The translations under genes and the position numbers were made by a program. A stretch of DNA of 5,288 nucleotides, taken from NCBI GenBank assembly GCA_913773715.1, contig CAJYHD010000232.1, forward strand, positions 1-5,288, read 5' to 3'. Positions 1 to 5,288 of this stretch are shown in pieces. Position 1 is the stretch's first letter. The number at the start of each line of letters is the position of its first letter. The stretch comes from an uncultured Sphingobium sp. GTDB taxonomy: Bacteria > Pseudomonadota > Alphaproteobacteria > Sphingomonadales > Sphingomonadaceae. The notes under the pieces were generated by a model. That model ran no database searches. It had not been told where the DNA came from and was given only the letters and a program-made list of their open reading frames with translations.

Positions 1-1895
1 CTCAGCAGTTCAGCTGCATTGGGCGGCGTGCGGCCAGCCGTCATCACTGACAGGTTTTCAAAACCGGACGGCCGCACCAGTTCGTCGAGCCCCAGCGTGC
101 TGGTCAGGTAATCGCTGAGGCCACCGTCATTGGCGACACCCAGCAGACTTCCCATGGAAGGCGAACGCATGTCGCCATCAATCAGCAACACCCGCTTGCC
201 CAAGCGGGCAACCGTACGGGCAATGGCGAGCGAGGTCGTCGACTTGCCTTCAGCCGGTCGCGTGCTGGTGACCGAAAGCGCGCGCGGCATCCCCGCGCTC
301 GAACTGTACTGCAGATTGGTATCAAGCGAGAGATATGCATCCGTAAGCGGCGACTTCGGATCGGAAAGCGCCTCCACGGGAGACCCGTCCAGTCTAGGAA
401 TAGTACCCAGATTAGGAAGACCCACCGCTTCGGAAACCTGAGACGGATCGGTAAACGCGTCATCGAACTGATCGCGAATGAAGGCCGCCAAGCTGCCGAC
501 GAACAAGCCGAACACCAGCGCCACGAGCAGGTTGATGACCGGACGCGGATAGGACGGCCGCTCGGGCAGTTCTGCGGGATCAACGACTGACACGTTGTTG
601 GTCCCTACCCCACCTGAAACGCCAATCTCCTTATAGCGCTGCAAGAGACCATCGTAGAGGCTGCGATTGGTATCCACCTCACGTTGTATGATATTATACT
701 GGATGCTTCGCCGACGCAGATCGAGCAGGCGGTTTTGCGATTGATCGACCTGCTCCTGCAGCGCGTTTTCTTGGCGCACCGCATTATCGTAATCGTTGCG
801 AAGCGAGCTGGATACTCGCCCCTCCTCGCGTGTGATTGCGCTGTCAAGTTGCGCAATCTGCGACTGTAGTGCGCGTGCAGCGGGATATCCTGGCTCGAAC
901 TGGACCAGCAGCTTCGCATAATCGGCCGCCGCCTCAGCGCGACGCTGACGCAATTGCGAAATCGCAGTGTTGGACAGCGCCTCGCGAGAGGCACCACCGG
1001 CTGCCGACTGGAGCCTGCTTTGCGCCTGGATACGCGCCGCGCGTGCCTCTGCGAGGGCAGTATTCAGGGCCACCAGATCATCGCCGATAACGGTCCGACG
1101 CTCCCCAGAACTGGCGCCGCCATTCTCACCGCTGCTCGGAAGGTTGATGATACGCTGCTGCGACGCATAGTTCACCAACTGGCGCTCTGACTGCTCGAGC
1201 CGCTGCCGCAGGTCGTTGAGCCGGTTCTCTAGGAAACGACGCGCATAGGATGTTGAATCATACTTGCGCGCCAGATTCATCCTGACGAAATTCGTCGCCC
1301 AGGCATTGGCGACCCGTTGCGCCAGCGCGCGATCGGGGTTGGAATATGTTACGTCAACAAGCCTCGACTGTTCGACTGGATCCACTCCCAGGTTCCGCAG
1401 GAGGATATCGGCAGCGGTGGATTGCCTAACCTCGCGTGCCTGACCGGGTGACAGGGTCGCTCCATCCGCCCGACGGCCTGCCTGCTCAAGGGTCAGCCCG
1501 GCTGCCGCGAAGAATGCCGGATCATCCTGAAGCCGAAGATCGATGGCAACGCGCCGCGCCAGTTCGCGCGATTTCAGCAGACCGTATTGGGTCTTGTAAA
1601 ACTCTTGGTCGATCATCATCATCTGAGGCCGCTGATCGACCGACACCATACTGTCGTCTTCGCGCGAAATCTCAAGCCGTACAGTCGCGCTGTACCGCGG
1701 CGTGGCCAGCAACGTCATGATCATCGCGAGCATGACGGATAGCACGATCGGTGTCAGAAACCACCACTTCCACCGCACCACCAACTGCCACAGATGCGTG
1801 ACATCCGTTAGCTTCTGCATCATGTCGCGGCCTGCCATGGATGCACCGCCGTCAGTCGCGTCTCGCTGCGGATCGCGCGGGATTCGCGTGTTCAT
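1..1895 (-). CDS. Wzc/GumC-like polysaccharide co-polymerase with tyrosine autokinase domain, 3' end cut by window edge
   Basis: This frame is open from an ATG at 1895 to the left edge (631 complete codons, no stop). It reads as an inner-membrane polysaccharide co-polymerase that controls chain length and export of exopolysaccharide or capsule, fused to a cytoplasmic BY-type tyrosine kinase. In order: an N-terminal Wzz-type part with a membrane segment at about residues 44-64; a long periplasmic, probably coiled-coil stretch at about 190-390; a GNVR-like part to about 425 containing REVDTNRSLYDGLLQRYKE; a proline-rich turn; a second membrane segment at about 453-473; then the kinase. Walker A is RPAEGKST (Lys551) and Walker A' is VLLIDGDMRSP (Asp573, Asp575). 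Walker B and the C-terminal tyrosine cluster would lie past the edge. The usual EX2RX2R motif is DAYLSLD at 519-525, so both arginines are missing. The ribosome binding site is weak (GAG about 9 bases upstream) and ATG at 1838 is an alternative start. It follows the O-antigen-ligase-like gene by 76 bases with no terminator seen, so co-transcription is likely. Confidence 0.93.
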   Translation of the reverse strand, partial: MNTRIPRDPQRDATDGGASMAGRDMMQKLTDVTHLWQLVVRWKWWFLTPIVLSVMLAMIMTLLATPRYSATVRLEISREDDSMVSVDQRPQMMMIDQEFYKTQYGLLKSRELARRVAIDLRLQDDPAFFAAAGLTLEQAGRRADGATLSPGQAREVRQSTAADILLRNLGVDPVEQSRLVDVTYSNPDRALAQRVANAWATNFVRMNLARKYDSTSYARRFLENRLNDLRQRLEQSERQLVNYASQQRIINLPSSGENGGASSGERRTVIGDDLVALNTALAEARAARIQAQSRLQSAAGGASREALSNTAISQLRQRRAEAAADYAKLLVQFEPGYPAARALQSQIAQLDSAITREEGRVSSSLRNDYDNAVRQENALQEQVDQSQNRLLDLRRRSIQYNIIQREVDTNRSLYDGLLQRYKEIGVSGGVGTNNVSVVDPAELPERPSYPRPVINLLVALVFGLFVGSLAAFIRDQFDDAFTDPSQVSEAVGLPNLGTIPRLDGSPVEALSDPKSPLTDAYLSLDTNLQYSSSAGMPRALSVTSTRPAEGKSTTSLAIARTVARLGKRVLLIDGDMRSPSMGSLLGVANDGGLSDYLTSTLGLDELVRPSGFENLSVMTAGRTPPNAAELL

Positions 1896-1971
1896 AAGAA
1901 AAAGCTCGGCCTGTCGGATACTGCTAACGCAGCGGAGTTCGCTGTCGAGGCAGGGGTTGTGGTCGCACCTC

Positions 1972-3357
1972 TCATAGCGGGGCACGACCGCTTTTCAAGT
2001 GAGCTACTCCCGATGCCAACCAGGCAAGTGCAACAACGGCAAAGACCTGAATGGTCGGAGCACGCAGCGGATAATCACTGATACTTGCAGCCAGAAGAGT
2101 GACAATCATGATCCCCGCTGCTCGGGCATGAAGTATTGATCTCCCACGATCTTTAGTCGTCCAGACAATCCATGATTGGCGAATGAAAATAACAGCCGCG
2201 CATATTGCCAGTATTATCGACGGCAATCCCCCTTCGAATGCCAGTTCGAAAACGTCATTGTGCGCATGATTAAAATAGCTTACTTTTAGACTCTCAAATG
2301 GCTCGTATACGCGAAATACATCCGGAAATGATCCGTAGCCGGCGCCAAAGGGAAAATGGGTACGGATCATTTCTAATACTATCGCAGCTTGGCGATAGCG
2401 CTGATCATCCTCTACACTCAGCCTCGTCAATCGTTCGATCGCTGCTGCTCGTCCCAACAGCACGACGATTGCGACGACGACAAAGGGAATTGCGATGGCG
2501 CCAACCGCCAGAAGACGCTCCTGACCGGATGCAGGAAGCCGCCCGGGTAGACGATAGGTCGCGATCAGGCCAGCGCTGAGAAGGATGTCCAGCATCGCCA
2601 AGACAAGACCTGCGCGTGATCCATTCACCAGTAACATTGGCAAGATAACGCAGGCTACAGCGCAAGAGGCCACGATCGTGGTGATGACCCTGCGACGCTT
2701 GATCCGGGCCTCCACAATCGTGATGGCCATAAGGGGGAAGGCCATGGCCAAGGCGGCAGCCTGATGGTTGCGGTTGGCAAACAGTCCTGCCGGAAAGCCC
2801 GGACTGCCGTTTTCGAATAGATACAATCCGCTTCCTATTCCCCCCGAAATCTGGGCGAGGCCCAGCAGGATGCTGATCATCAGCAGGAATGTCAGAAGCA
2901 TGCGACCGAAACGAACCTGATGTCCGTCCAGACTATTCCAGCCGAGTACCAGGCCGATCGGGACCGTCATCCCTACCAAAGATAGCCATGTATTCATGGG
3001 AGATAGGCTGATCGGCCGCCAAGGCTGCTGGATACCGATAGCCCGTGCCTGTGGTATATAGACGGCATTGGCCGGAATACGGGACCAGAGCGCGGGCGGA
3101 AGTGGAACTAACTGAAGCGCGATCCATAACGCCAACAGAAGAACCAGCGTCAGCCACGCTCGCATTTCCCCACGGCTAACAGCCCGGCGACGCGACATCA
3201 TCACAAGAAAGATCAGGATCACGCCGAGCAACTGCACGACGGGATTGATCGCCACGTCGTCGCGTGACGCTCCACCGCACAGACCGATCAGTGCGGTAAG
3301 GAAAAAGACACCGGACGCTACCGAAAGAACCAAAGGGGTCGCACGTGGGGAAGGCAA
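1972..3357 (-). CDS. O-antigen ligase/polymerase family membrane protein (Wzy_C type)
   Basis: A 461-residue very hydrophobic protein with about 11-12 predicted membrane segments, for example near residues 8-28, 36-54, 66-84, 152-170, 198-216, 223-244, 283-302 and 434-450. Family hallmarks are GLFANRNHQAA (191-201), NGSRAGL (245-251, with Arg248), the large periplasmic loop at about 303-376 with FGAGYGSFPDVFRVYEP (337-353), and YFNHAHNDVFELAFEGG (361-377). The last carries the histidines typical of O-antigen ligases and Wzy polymerases. The length fits the family. Beside a Wzc-like gene, the likely role is polymerising lipid-linked repeat units of an exopolysaccharide in a Wzx/Wzy pathway; sequence alone cannot separate polymerase from ligase. 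The start is the TTG at 3357, chosen because GGAGAG lies five bases upstream and the first membrane helix begins soon after. Codon use is less GC-biased than in repA. The gene precedes the Wzc-like gene by 76 bases on the same strand. Confidence 0.9.
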   Translation of the reverse strand: MPSPRATPLVLSVASGVFFLTALIGLCGGASRDDVAINPVVQLLGVILIFLVMMSRRRAVSRGEMRAWLTLVLLLALWIALQLVPLPPALWSRIPANAVYIPQARAIGIQQPWRPISLSPMNTWLSLVGMTVPIGLVLGWNSLDGHQVRFGRMLLTFLLMISILLGLAQISGGIGSGLYLFENGSPGFPAGLFANRNHQAAALAMAFPLMAITIVEARIKRRRVITTIVASCAVACVILPMLLVNGSRAGLVLAMLDILLSAGLIATYRLPGRLPASGQERLLAVGAIAIPFVVVAIVVLLGRAAAIERLTRLSVEDDQRYRQAAIVLEMIRTHFPFGAGYGSFPDVFRVYEPFESLKVSYFNHAHNDVFELAFEGGLPSIILAICAAVIFIRQSWIVWTTKDRGRSILHARAAGIMIVTLLAASISDYPLRAPTIQVFAVVALAWLASGVAHLKSGRAPL

Positions 3358-3362
3358 AAAGT

Positions 3363-3368
3363 CTCTCC
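3363..3368 (-). promoter_or_regulatory. Ribosome binding site that fixes a TTG start
   Basis: On the minus strand GGAGAG occupies 3368-3363, followed by five bases and then TTG at 3357-3355. It is a good Shine-Dalgarno match at normal spacing, and no ATG or GTG is as well placed, so it supports a TTG start for the O-antigen-ligase-like gene. Confidence 0.6.
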
Positions 3369-3456
3369 AGGCCAGCAGCAGCGCCGGCTATCACAACGAT
3401 CTGGCGGATGCGAGCGAAGACTTACCGCAAGAGCATCCAAGCGACGAGCATCGTCG

Positions 3457-3531
3457 TCACACTCGCGGCGCCACGGGACGATTCATGCACCGTGTGACGT
3501 GCTTCCCATTTTTAGGCAGCTGATGATTCAA
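3457..3531 (-). CDS. Doubtful 24-residue ORF in the leader of the polysaccharide genes
   Basis: A TTG at 3531 is preceded by GAGGAG seven bases upstream, the best Shine-Dalgarno match in this gap. The reading frame gives MNHQLPKNGKHVTRCMNRPV and four more residues before TGA at 3459-3457. I recognise no family, and the peptide has no membrane segment or clear motif. An overlapping frame carries the short hydrophobic run TTMLVAWMLLR before a stop. It could be a leader peptide for the downstream polysaccharide genes, the damaged start of a lost gene, or chance. The composition change between repA and the polysaccharide genes lies close upstream, which makes a remnant plausible. Confidence 0.15.
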   Translation of the reverse strand: MNHQLPKNGKHVTRCMNRPVAPRV

Positions 3532-3582
3532 TTTCGGTCTCCTCGTGGGCTGCTACCGTCTCTAGACTAACGCCCCCTCCCC

Positions 3583-4467
3583 TCACGCCAGCGCCTTCAC
3601 CTTCGGCGCGATCACCACCCGCGTATGCCCGGCCCGGCGCCCCTTCTTCGGCGCGGCGCCGTCGGCCGGCGCGTCGACCACCTCGGAGACGGCGAAGCTG
3701 TAGTCGGGGATCGCGTCCGCCTCGACGATCGCCTTCAGCGCGTGGCGGAAGTGGGCGAGCGTGTTCTGATAGCCCAGCTGCAGGCGCAGGTCATCGAGCC
3801 CCAGCTCGTACGGCCCGTCGGTGCAGGCCGACCGCGCGATCTCGTACAGGCGCCGCTCGACGGGCCCCAGCTGGAAATAGGCCGGCGCATAGTCCAGCAC
3901 CTGCCGGTCGCGCAGGATCGCGCGGAACAGCCAGTCGCACAGCCGCACGCGCACCGCCTTCAGCCGGCGCTCGCGCGGATTGTCCTTCGACTTGCTGTAG
4001 AAGAGCCGCGCCTCGGACAGCCAGGAGAAATAGCCCTCCTCCCCCTCCCCGCCCGTCTCGATATCGGTCTTGATCTGCGTACCCTGCAGCCGCTCCAGCG
4101 CCTGCGACAGCCGCGTGTAGGAGCGCGCGGAAGGGTTGTTGCCCGTCACGCAGAACAGGTCGTGCGCGGTGAAGTAGAAATCCTGCGAGACCTCCTCGCC
4201 GGCCTCCAGCTTCCGCACCATCAGGCTGGCGATGTAGAGGACGATCTCCTTGTCATAGATCGTCGCCACGCCCTTCGCCGTCGGCACGATCTCGATCGAG
4301 ACGGTATCGGTCTTGTAGGCGAGCGGCCTCGTCCACTTGCCCTTCGACAGCGCGAAGAAGGGAAAGGCCATCAGCGACCGCTCGCCGCGCACCTCGCTCA
4401 TCAGCGGGCTGTCGAGCGCGAACAGGTCCGCCTGGGTATCTCCGGCCTTTTGCGGGGTCGACGCCAT
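3583..4467 (-). CDS. repA: Plasmid replication initiator protein A (RPA family)
   Basis: A 294-residue protein of the RPA replication initiator family, which binds iterons in the plasmid origin and starts replication. Recognisable stretches are DLFALDSPLMSEVRGERSLM (14-33), FPFFALSKGKWTRPLAY (35-51), IYDKEIVLYIASLM (70-83) and a probable winged-helix segment FTAHDLFCVTGN with ARSYTRLSQALERLQGTQIK (about 99-133). Further on come LGPVERRLYEIARSA and a second helical domain ending LAHFRHALKAIV. The tail is basic and low in complexity (KKGRRAG). The frame is open to an ATG at 4635, but that extension is only translated iteron DNA and should be left out. I chose ATG 4467 because AAGGCAGGA ends four bases upstream; ATG 4485 lies inside a half-iteron and has no clear ribosome binding site. 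Codons end mostly in G or C, unlike the downstream polysaccharide genes. Iterons directly upstream suggest control by its own product. Confidence 0.9.
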   Translation of the reverse strand: MASTPQKAGDTQADLFALDSPLMSEVRGERSLMAFPFFALSKGKWTRPLAYKTDTVSIEIVPTAKGVATIYDKEIVLYIASLMVRKLEAGEEVSQDFYFTAHDLFCVTGNNPSARSYTRLSQALERLQGTQIKTDIETGGEGEEGYFSWLSEARLFYSKSKDNPRERRLKAVRVRLCDWLFRAILRDRQVLDYAPAYFQLGPVERRLYEIARSACTDGPYELGLDDLRLQLGYQNTLAHFRHALKAIVEADAIPDYSFAVSEVVDAPADGAAPKKGRRAGHTRVVIAPKVKALA

Positions 4468-4471
4468 CACA

Positions 4472-4480
4472 TCCTGCCTT
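4472..4480 (-). promoter_or_regulatory. Ribosome binding site deciding the repA start
   Basis: Minus-strand AAGGCAGGA (4480-4472) is followed by TGTG and then ATG at 4467-4465. This favours 4467 over the in-frame ATG at 4485, upstream of which no purine-rich site is seen. Confidence 0.55.
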
Positions 4481-4491
4481 TTCATCCGCGA
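4481..4491 (+). repeat. Half-iteron in the repA leader
   Basis: TTCATCCGCGA is identical to the first 11 bases of the iteron at 4573, after which the match ends. It overlaps the in-frame ATG at 4485 and lies just upstream of the repA ribosome binding site. RepA bound here could limit its own expression; this is inferred from position. Confidence 0.5.
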
Positions 4492-4522
4492 GGCCGGATC
4501 CGCCGACAACGCCAGCCGCCCA

Positions 4523-4550
4523 TCTATGCCGAAAGGGGTTTCATCCGCAA
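4523..4550 (-). promoter_or_regulatory. Possible repA promoter overlapping iteron 1
   Basis: On the minus strand TTGCGG (4550-4545) and CATAGA (4528-4523) are 16 bases apart, each matching three of six sigma-70 consensus positions. The -35 lies within iteron 1, and transcription would begin about 50 bases before the repA ATG. The match is weak, so placement rests largely on context. Confidence 0.28.
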
Positions 4551-4560
4551 AAGCACGAAT
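4540..4560 (+). repeat. repA: Iteron 1
   Basis: TTCATCCGCAAAAGCACGAA plus T: one change (G to A at position 10) from TTCATCCGCGAAAGCACGAA. It starts 33 bases before iteron 2, about three helical turns, in the same orientation. Likely RepA binding site. Confidence 0.85.
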
Positions 4561-4572
4561 AGGGCGGGGGCA

Positions 4573-4593
4573 TTCATCCGCGAAAGCACGAAA
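4573..4593 (+). repeat. repA: Iteron 2
   Basis: TTCATCCGCGAAAGCACGAA plus A, the form used here as reference. Same orientation as iteron 1, opposite to iterons 3 and 4. Confidence 0.87.
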
Positions 4594-4646
4594 TGGACGG
4601 TATGCCCCTTGGGACGGCCTCGAAAATCCCGCCATTATGGGGGTGT

Positions 4647-4667
4647 ATTCGTGCTTTCGCGGATAAA
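4647..4667 (-). repeat. repA: Iteron 3 (inverted)
   Basis: Read on the minus strand it begins TTTATCCGCGAAAGCACGAA, one change (C to T at position 3) from iteron 2. It faces iteron 2 across about 53 bases. Confidence 0.87.
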
Positions 4668-4688
4668 TGGCCAGCTGACAGACGCGTC

Positions 4689-4709
4689 ATTCGTGCTTTT
4701 GAAGATAAA
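4689..4709 (-). repeat. repA: Iteron 4 (inverted, most diverged)
   Basis: Read on the minus strand it begins TTTATCTTCAAAAGCACGAA. The AAAGCACGAAT half is intact and the CCGCG part has changed. It starts 42 bases from iteron 3, about four helical turns, so the sites would lie on the same face of the helix. Confidence 0.78.
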
Positions 4710-4735
4710 TAGGCGGGGAGGGGGCCACACGGATG

Positions 4736-4744
4736 TATATATAT
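4736..4744. other. Short AT-rich run, possible unwinding element
   Basis: TATATATAT stands out in otherwise G-rich surroundings, 26 bases beyond iteron 4. It might melt first at the origin or serve as a -10 element on the minus strand; neither is shown by sequence alone. Confidence 0.3.
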
Positions 4745-4746
4745 CG

Positions 4747-4767
4747 ACGTGTTGACACGTAGACACA
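4747..4767 (+). promoter_or_regulatory. Inverted repeat and tandem GACA boxes, probable operator or partition site
   Basis: ACGTGTTGACACGT (4747-4760) is a perfect inverted repeat of ACGTGT around TG. It overlaps two tandem 8-mers, TTGACACG (4752-4759) and TAGACACA (4760-4767). GTAGACAC at 4759-4766 recurs inverted at 4813-4820. Such 8-base half-sites suit ribbon-helix-helix repressors or partition proteins. TTGACA at 4752 could also be a plus-strand -35, but no good -10 follows. Confidence 0.42.
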
Positions 4768-4810
4768 ATCGACTTCTGAGAGAAGGCGCGGCTGCCGATC
4801 CAACAGGTGT

Positions 4811-4840
4811 ACGTGTCTACAGGCCGACAATCAGACAATC
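4811..4840. repeat. Inverted copy of the GTAGACAC box and tandem GACAATC boxes
   Basis: GTGTCTAC (4813-4820) is the reverse complement of GTAGACAC at 4759-4766. Directly after come CGACAATC (4825-4832) and AGACAATC (4833-4840), again 8 bases apart and running over the stop codon of the RES gene. Confidence 0.38.
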
Positions 4841-5288
4841 CCGAACCCCGCCGGGGTGAAGCGCAGCGCGTCGGTGCTCATCTCGCGCGTCGCCAGCAGG
4901 CCTTCGGGGGTGGCGAGGAACGCCCAGCTGGAATGGGGGCGGGGCGGGGGGACGAGCGCGAATGCGTCGAGCACCGCCACGTTGATCCCGCCGGCCGCCC
5001 GCGCGGAGGGCGCGCGGATCGCGGTCAGGCCGGCCGCGCGGGCCGCGGCGCCGAGCGCCTGCGTCTCGGCATAGTCGGTCGGGTGGGTCCAGCGGCCGGG
5101 CGGCCGGGCTAGGGGGCCGACGGTCAGGTCGATCGCGCGCGGCGCCGCGACGACGACCGAAAAGGCGGACATCGGCGTCGGCGTGCGCGGGCGCTGGAAG
5201 CCGGGCGAGCGGGCAAAGCCTAGCAGCCGCCAATAGGCGGTTTCCGCGACCGCCGTCTCGATCGTTTCCGACGCGTAGAATATGCCGG
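4831..5288 (-). CDS. RES-domain protein, probable toxin of a RES-Xre toxin-antitoxin pair, 5' end cut by window edge
   Basis: The last 151 codons are visible, starting upstream of the window end and stopping with TGA at 4833-4831. The visible part begins GIFYASETIETAVAETAYWR, with the conserved tyrosine (visible residue 4) and glutamate (visible residue 15) of the RES fold. Later DYAETQALGAAARAAG and IRAPSARAAGGINVAVLD follow, with the conserved serine at visible residue 94. The conserved arginine would lie before the window edge. RES proteins bind NAD+: MbcT and the Pseudomonas Res degrade it, while ParT of Sphingobium ADP-ribosylates Prs. Which activity applies here cannot be told. Antitoxin genes of this class usually lie just upstream, here beyond 5288. 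An ATG at 5172 would omit the FYASE part, so it is not the start. Codon use is strongly GC-biased, like repA, which suggests both belong to the same plasmid backbone, where such pairs often stabilise inheritance. Confidence 0.87.
   Translation of the reverse strand, partial: GIFYASETIETAVAETAYWRLLGFARSPGFQRPRTPTPMSAFSVVVAAPRAIDLTVGPLARPPGRWTHPTDYAETQALGAAARAAGLTAIRAPSARAAGGINVAVLDAFALVPPPRPHSSWAFLATPEGLLATREMSTDALRFTPAGFGIV

Larger units (their letters stand above)
3358..3582. other. 225-base gap between repA and the polysaccharide genes
   Basis: I find no convincing gene or rho-independent terminator here. The first bases after the repA stop are G-rich on the minus strand without a hairpin and T-run. 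A short inverted repeat, GTCTCTAGAC, lies at about 3558-3567. Since no terminator is visible, repA transcription could run on into the polysaccharide genes; alternatively these have their own promoter here, but no convincing -35/-10 pair stands out. Confidence 0.4.
4468..4830. other. Probable plasmid origin and control region between the RES gene and repA
   Basis: This 363-base non-coding stretch contains a half-iteron, four iterons as two inverted pairs, an AT-rich run (TATATATAT at 4736-4744) between G-rich segments, and GACA boxes at its right end. Iterons beside the initiator gene with a nearby AT-rich element are the usual make-up of an iteron-type origin. I see no DnaA box that I would defend. 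Reading frames crossing it in both directions show repeated peptide words (FIRxSTN on one strand, RAFADE on the other), which are just the iterons translated. Confidence 0.7.

Noticed and set aside
605..997. Minus-strand ORF of 130 codons, and similar ones at 182-583 and 2405-2665
   Set aside because: They lie in other frames of the Wzc-like and O-antigen-ligase-like genes, whose own frames are continuous and carry recognisable domains.
3558..3582. Terminator or attachment site after repA around GTCTCTAGAC
   Set aside because: Arms of four bases and no T-run do not make a terminator, and no second copy or integrase is in the window to support an attachment site.
4486..4635. N-terminal extension of RepA to the ATG at 4635
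   Set aside because: Its repeated RAFADE words are iterons 1 and 2 read as protein. A ribosome binding site is present at 4467 instead.
4540..4710. Repeat cluster as a CRISPR array
   Set aside because: Only four imperfect repeats in two orientations with uneven spacing, next to repA; these are iterons.
3625..4755. Plus-strand ORF of 376 codons opposite repA and through the iterons
   Set aside because: It is antisense to a well-supported repA in very GC-rich DNA, where stop codons are rare, and its repeated FIRxSTN words are translated iterons. No family resemblance.
4752..4780. Plus-strand promoter with TTGACA at 4752
   Set aside because: No acceptable -10 hexamer at 16-18 bases, and no plus-strand gene follows within the window.
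4817..5233. Arginine- and alanine-rich minus-strand ORF of 138 codons over the RES gene
   Set aside because: Low-complexity Arg/Pro/Ala composition typical of an off-frame shadow; the overlapping RES frame has clear family motifs.

Overview
The window looks like plasmid or megaplasmid DNA from an alphaproteobacterium, most likely a sphingomonad (Sphingomonas, Sphingobium, Novosphingobium or a relative). The protein sequences suggest this: an RPA-family replication initiator, a RES-domain toxin, and a Wzc-like kinase and O-antigen-ligase-type protein of the sort found in sphingomonad exopolysaccharide clusters. The host is inferred from protein flavour, not from a marker gene. All four genes lie on the minus strand, so the window reads right to left.

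Right edge to 4831: the 3' part of a RES-domain gene, probably the toxin of a RES-Xre toxin-antitoxin pair. Its start and the expected antitoxin gene lie beyond the window. 4830-4468: a 363-base non-coding stretch that looks like a plasmid origin. It holds, from the right, GACA-core boxes at 8-base spacing, an AT-rich run, and four iterons of about 21 bp in two oppositely oriented pairs. A possible repA promoter overlaps the last iteron, and a half-iteron sits in the repA leader. 4467-3583: repA, a strongly GC-biased replication initiator gene.

3582-3358: a 225-base gap with no convincing gene, where base composition changes from very GC-rich with GC-ending codons to a more balanced state. 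It carries one doubtful 24-codon ORF with a good ribosome binding site. 3357-1972: a polytopic O-antigen ligase/polymerase-family protein (Wzy_C) starting at a TTG codon. 1895-1: the first 631 codons of a Wzc/GumC-like polysaccharide co-polymerase fused to a tyrosine autokinase domain. This reading frame is open to the left edge.

The window therefore joins a replication and stability module (RES toxin, iterons, repA) to the start of a Wzx/Wzy-type exopolysaccharide export operon. Wzy-like protein would polymerise repeat units and the Wzc-like protein would control chain length and export. I see no wholly new system. The points most worth a second look are the loss of the arginines in the kinase oligomerisation motif, the inverted iteron pairs with likely autoregulation of repA, the 8-base-periodic boxes between repA and the RES gene, and the absence of a partition gene beside the origin.
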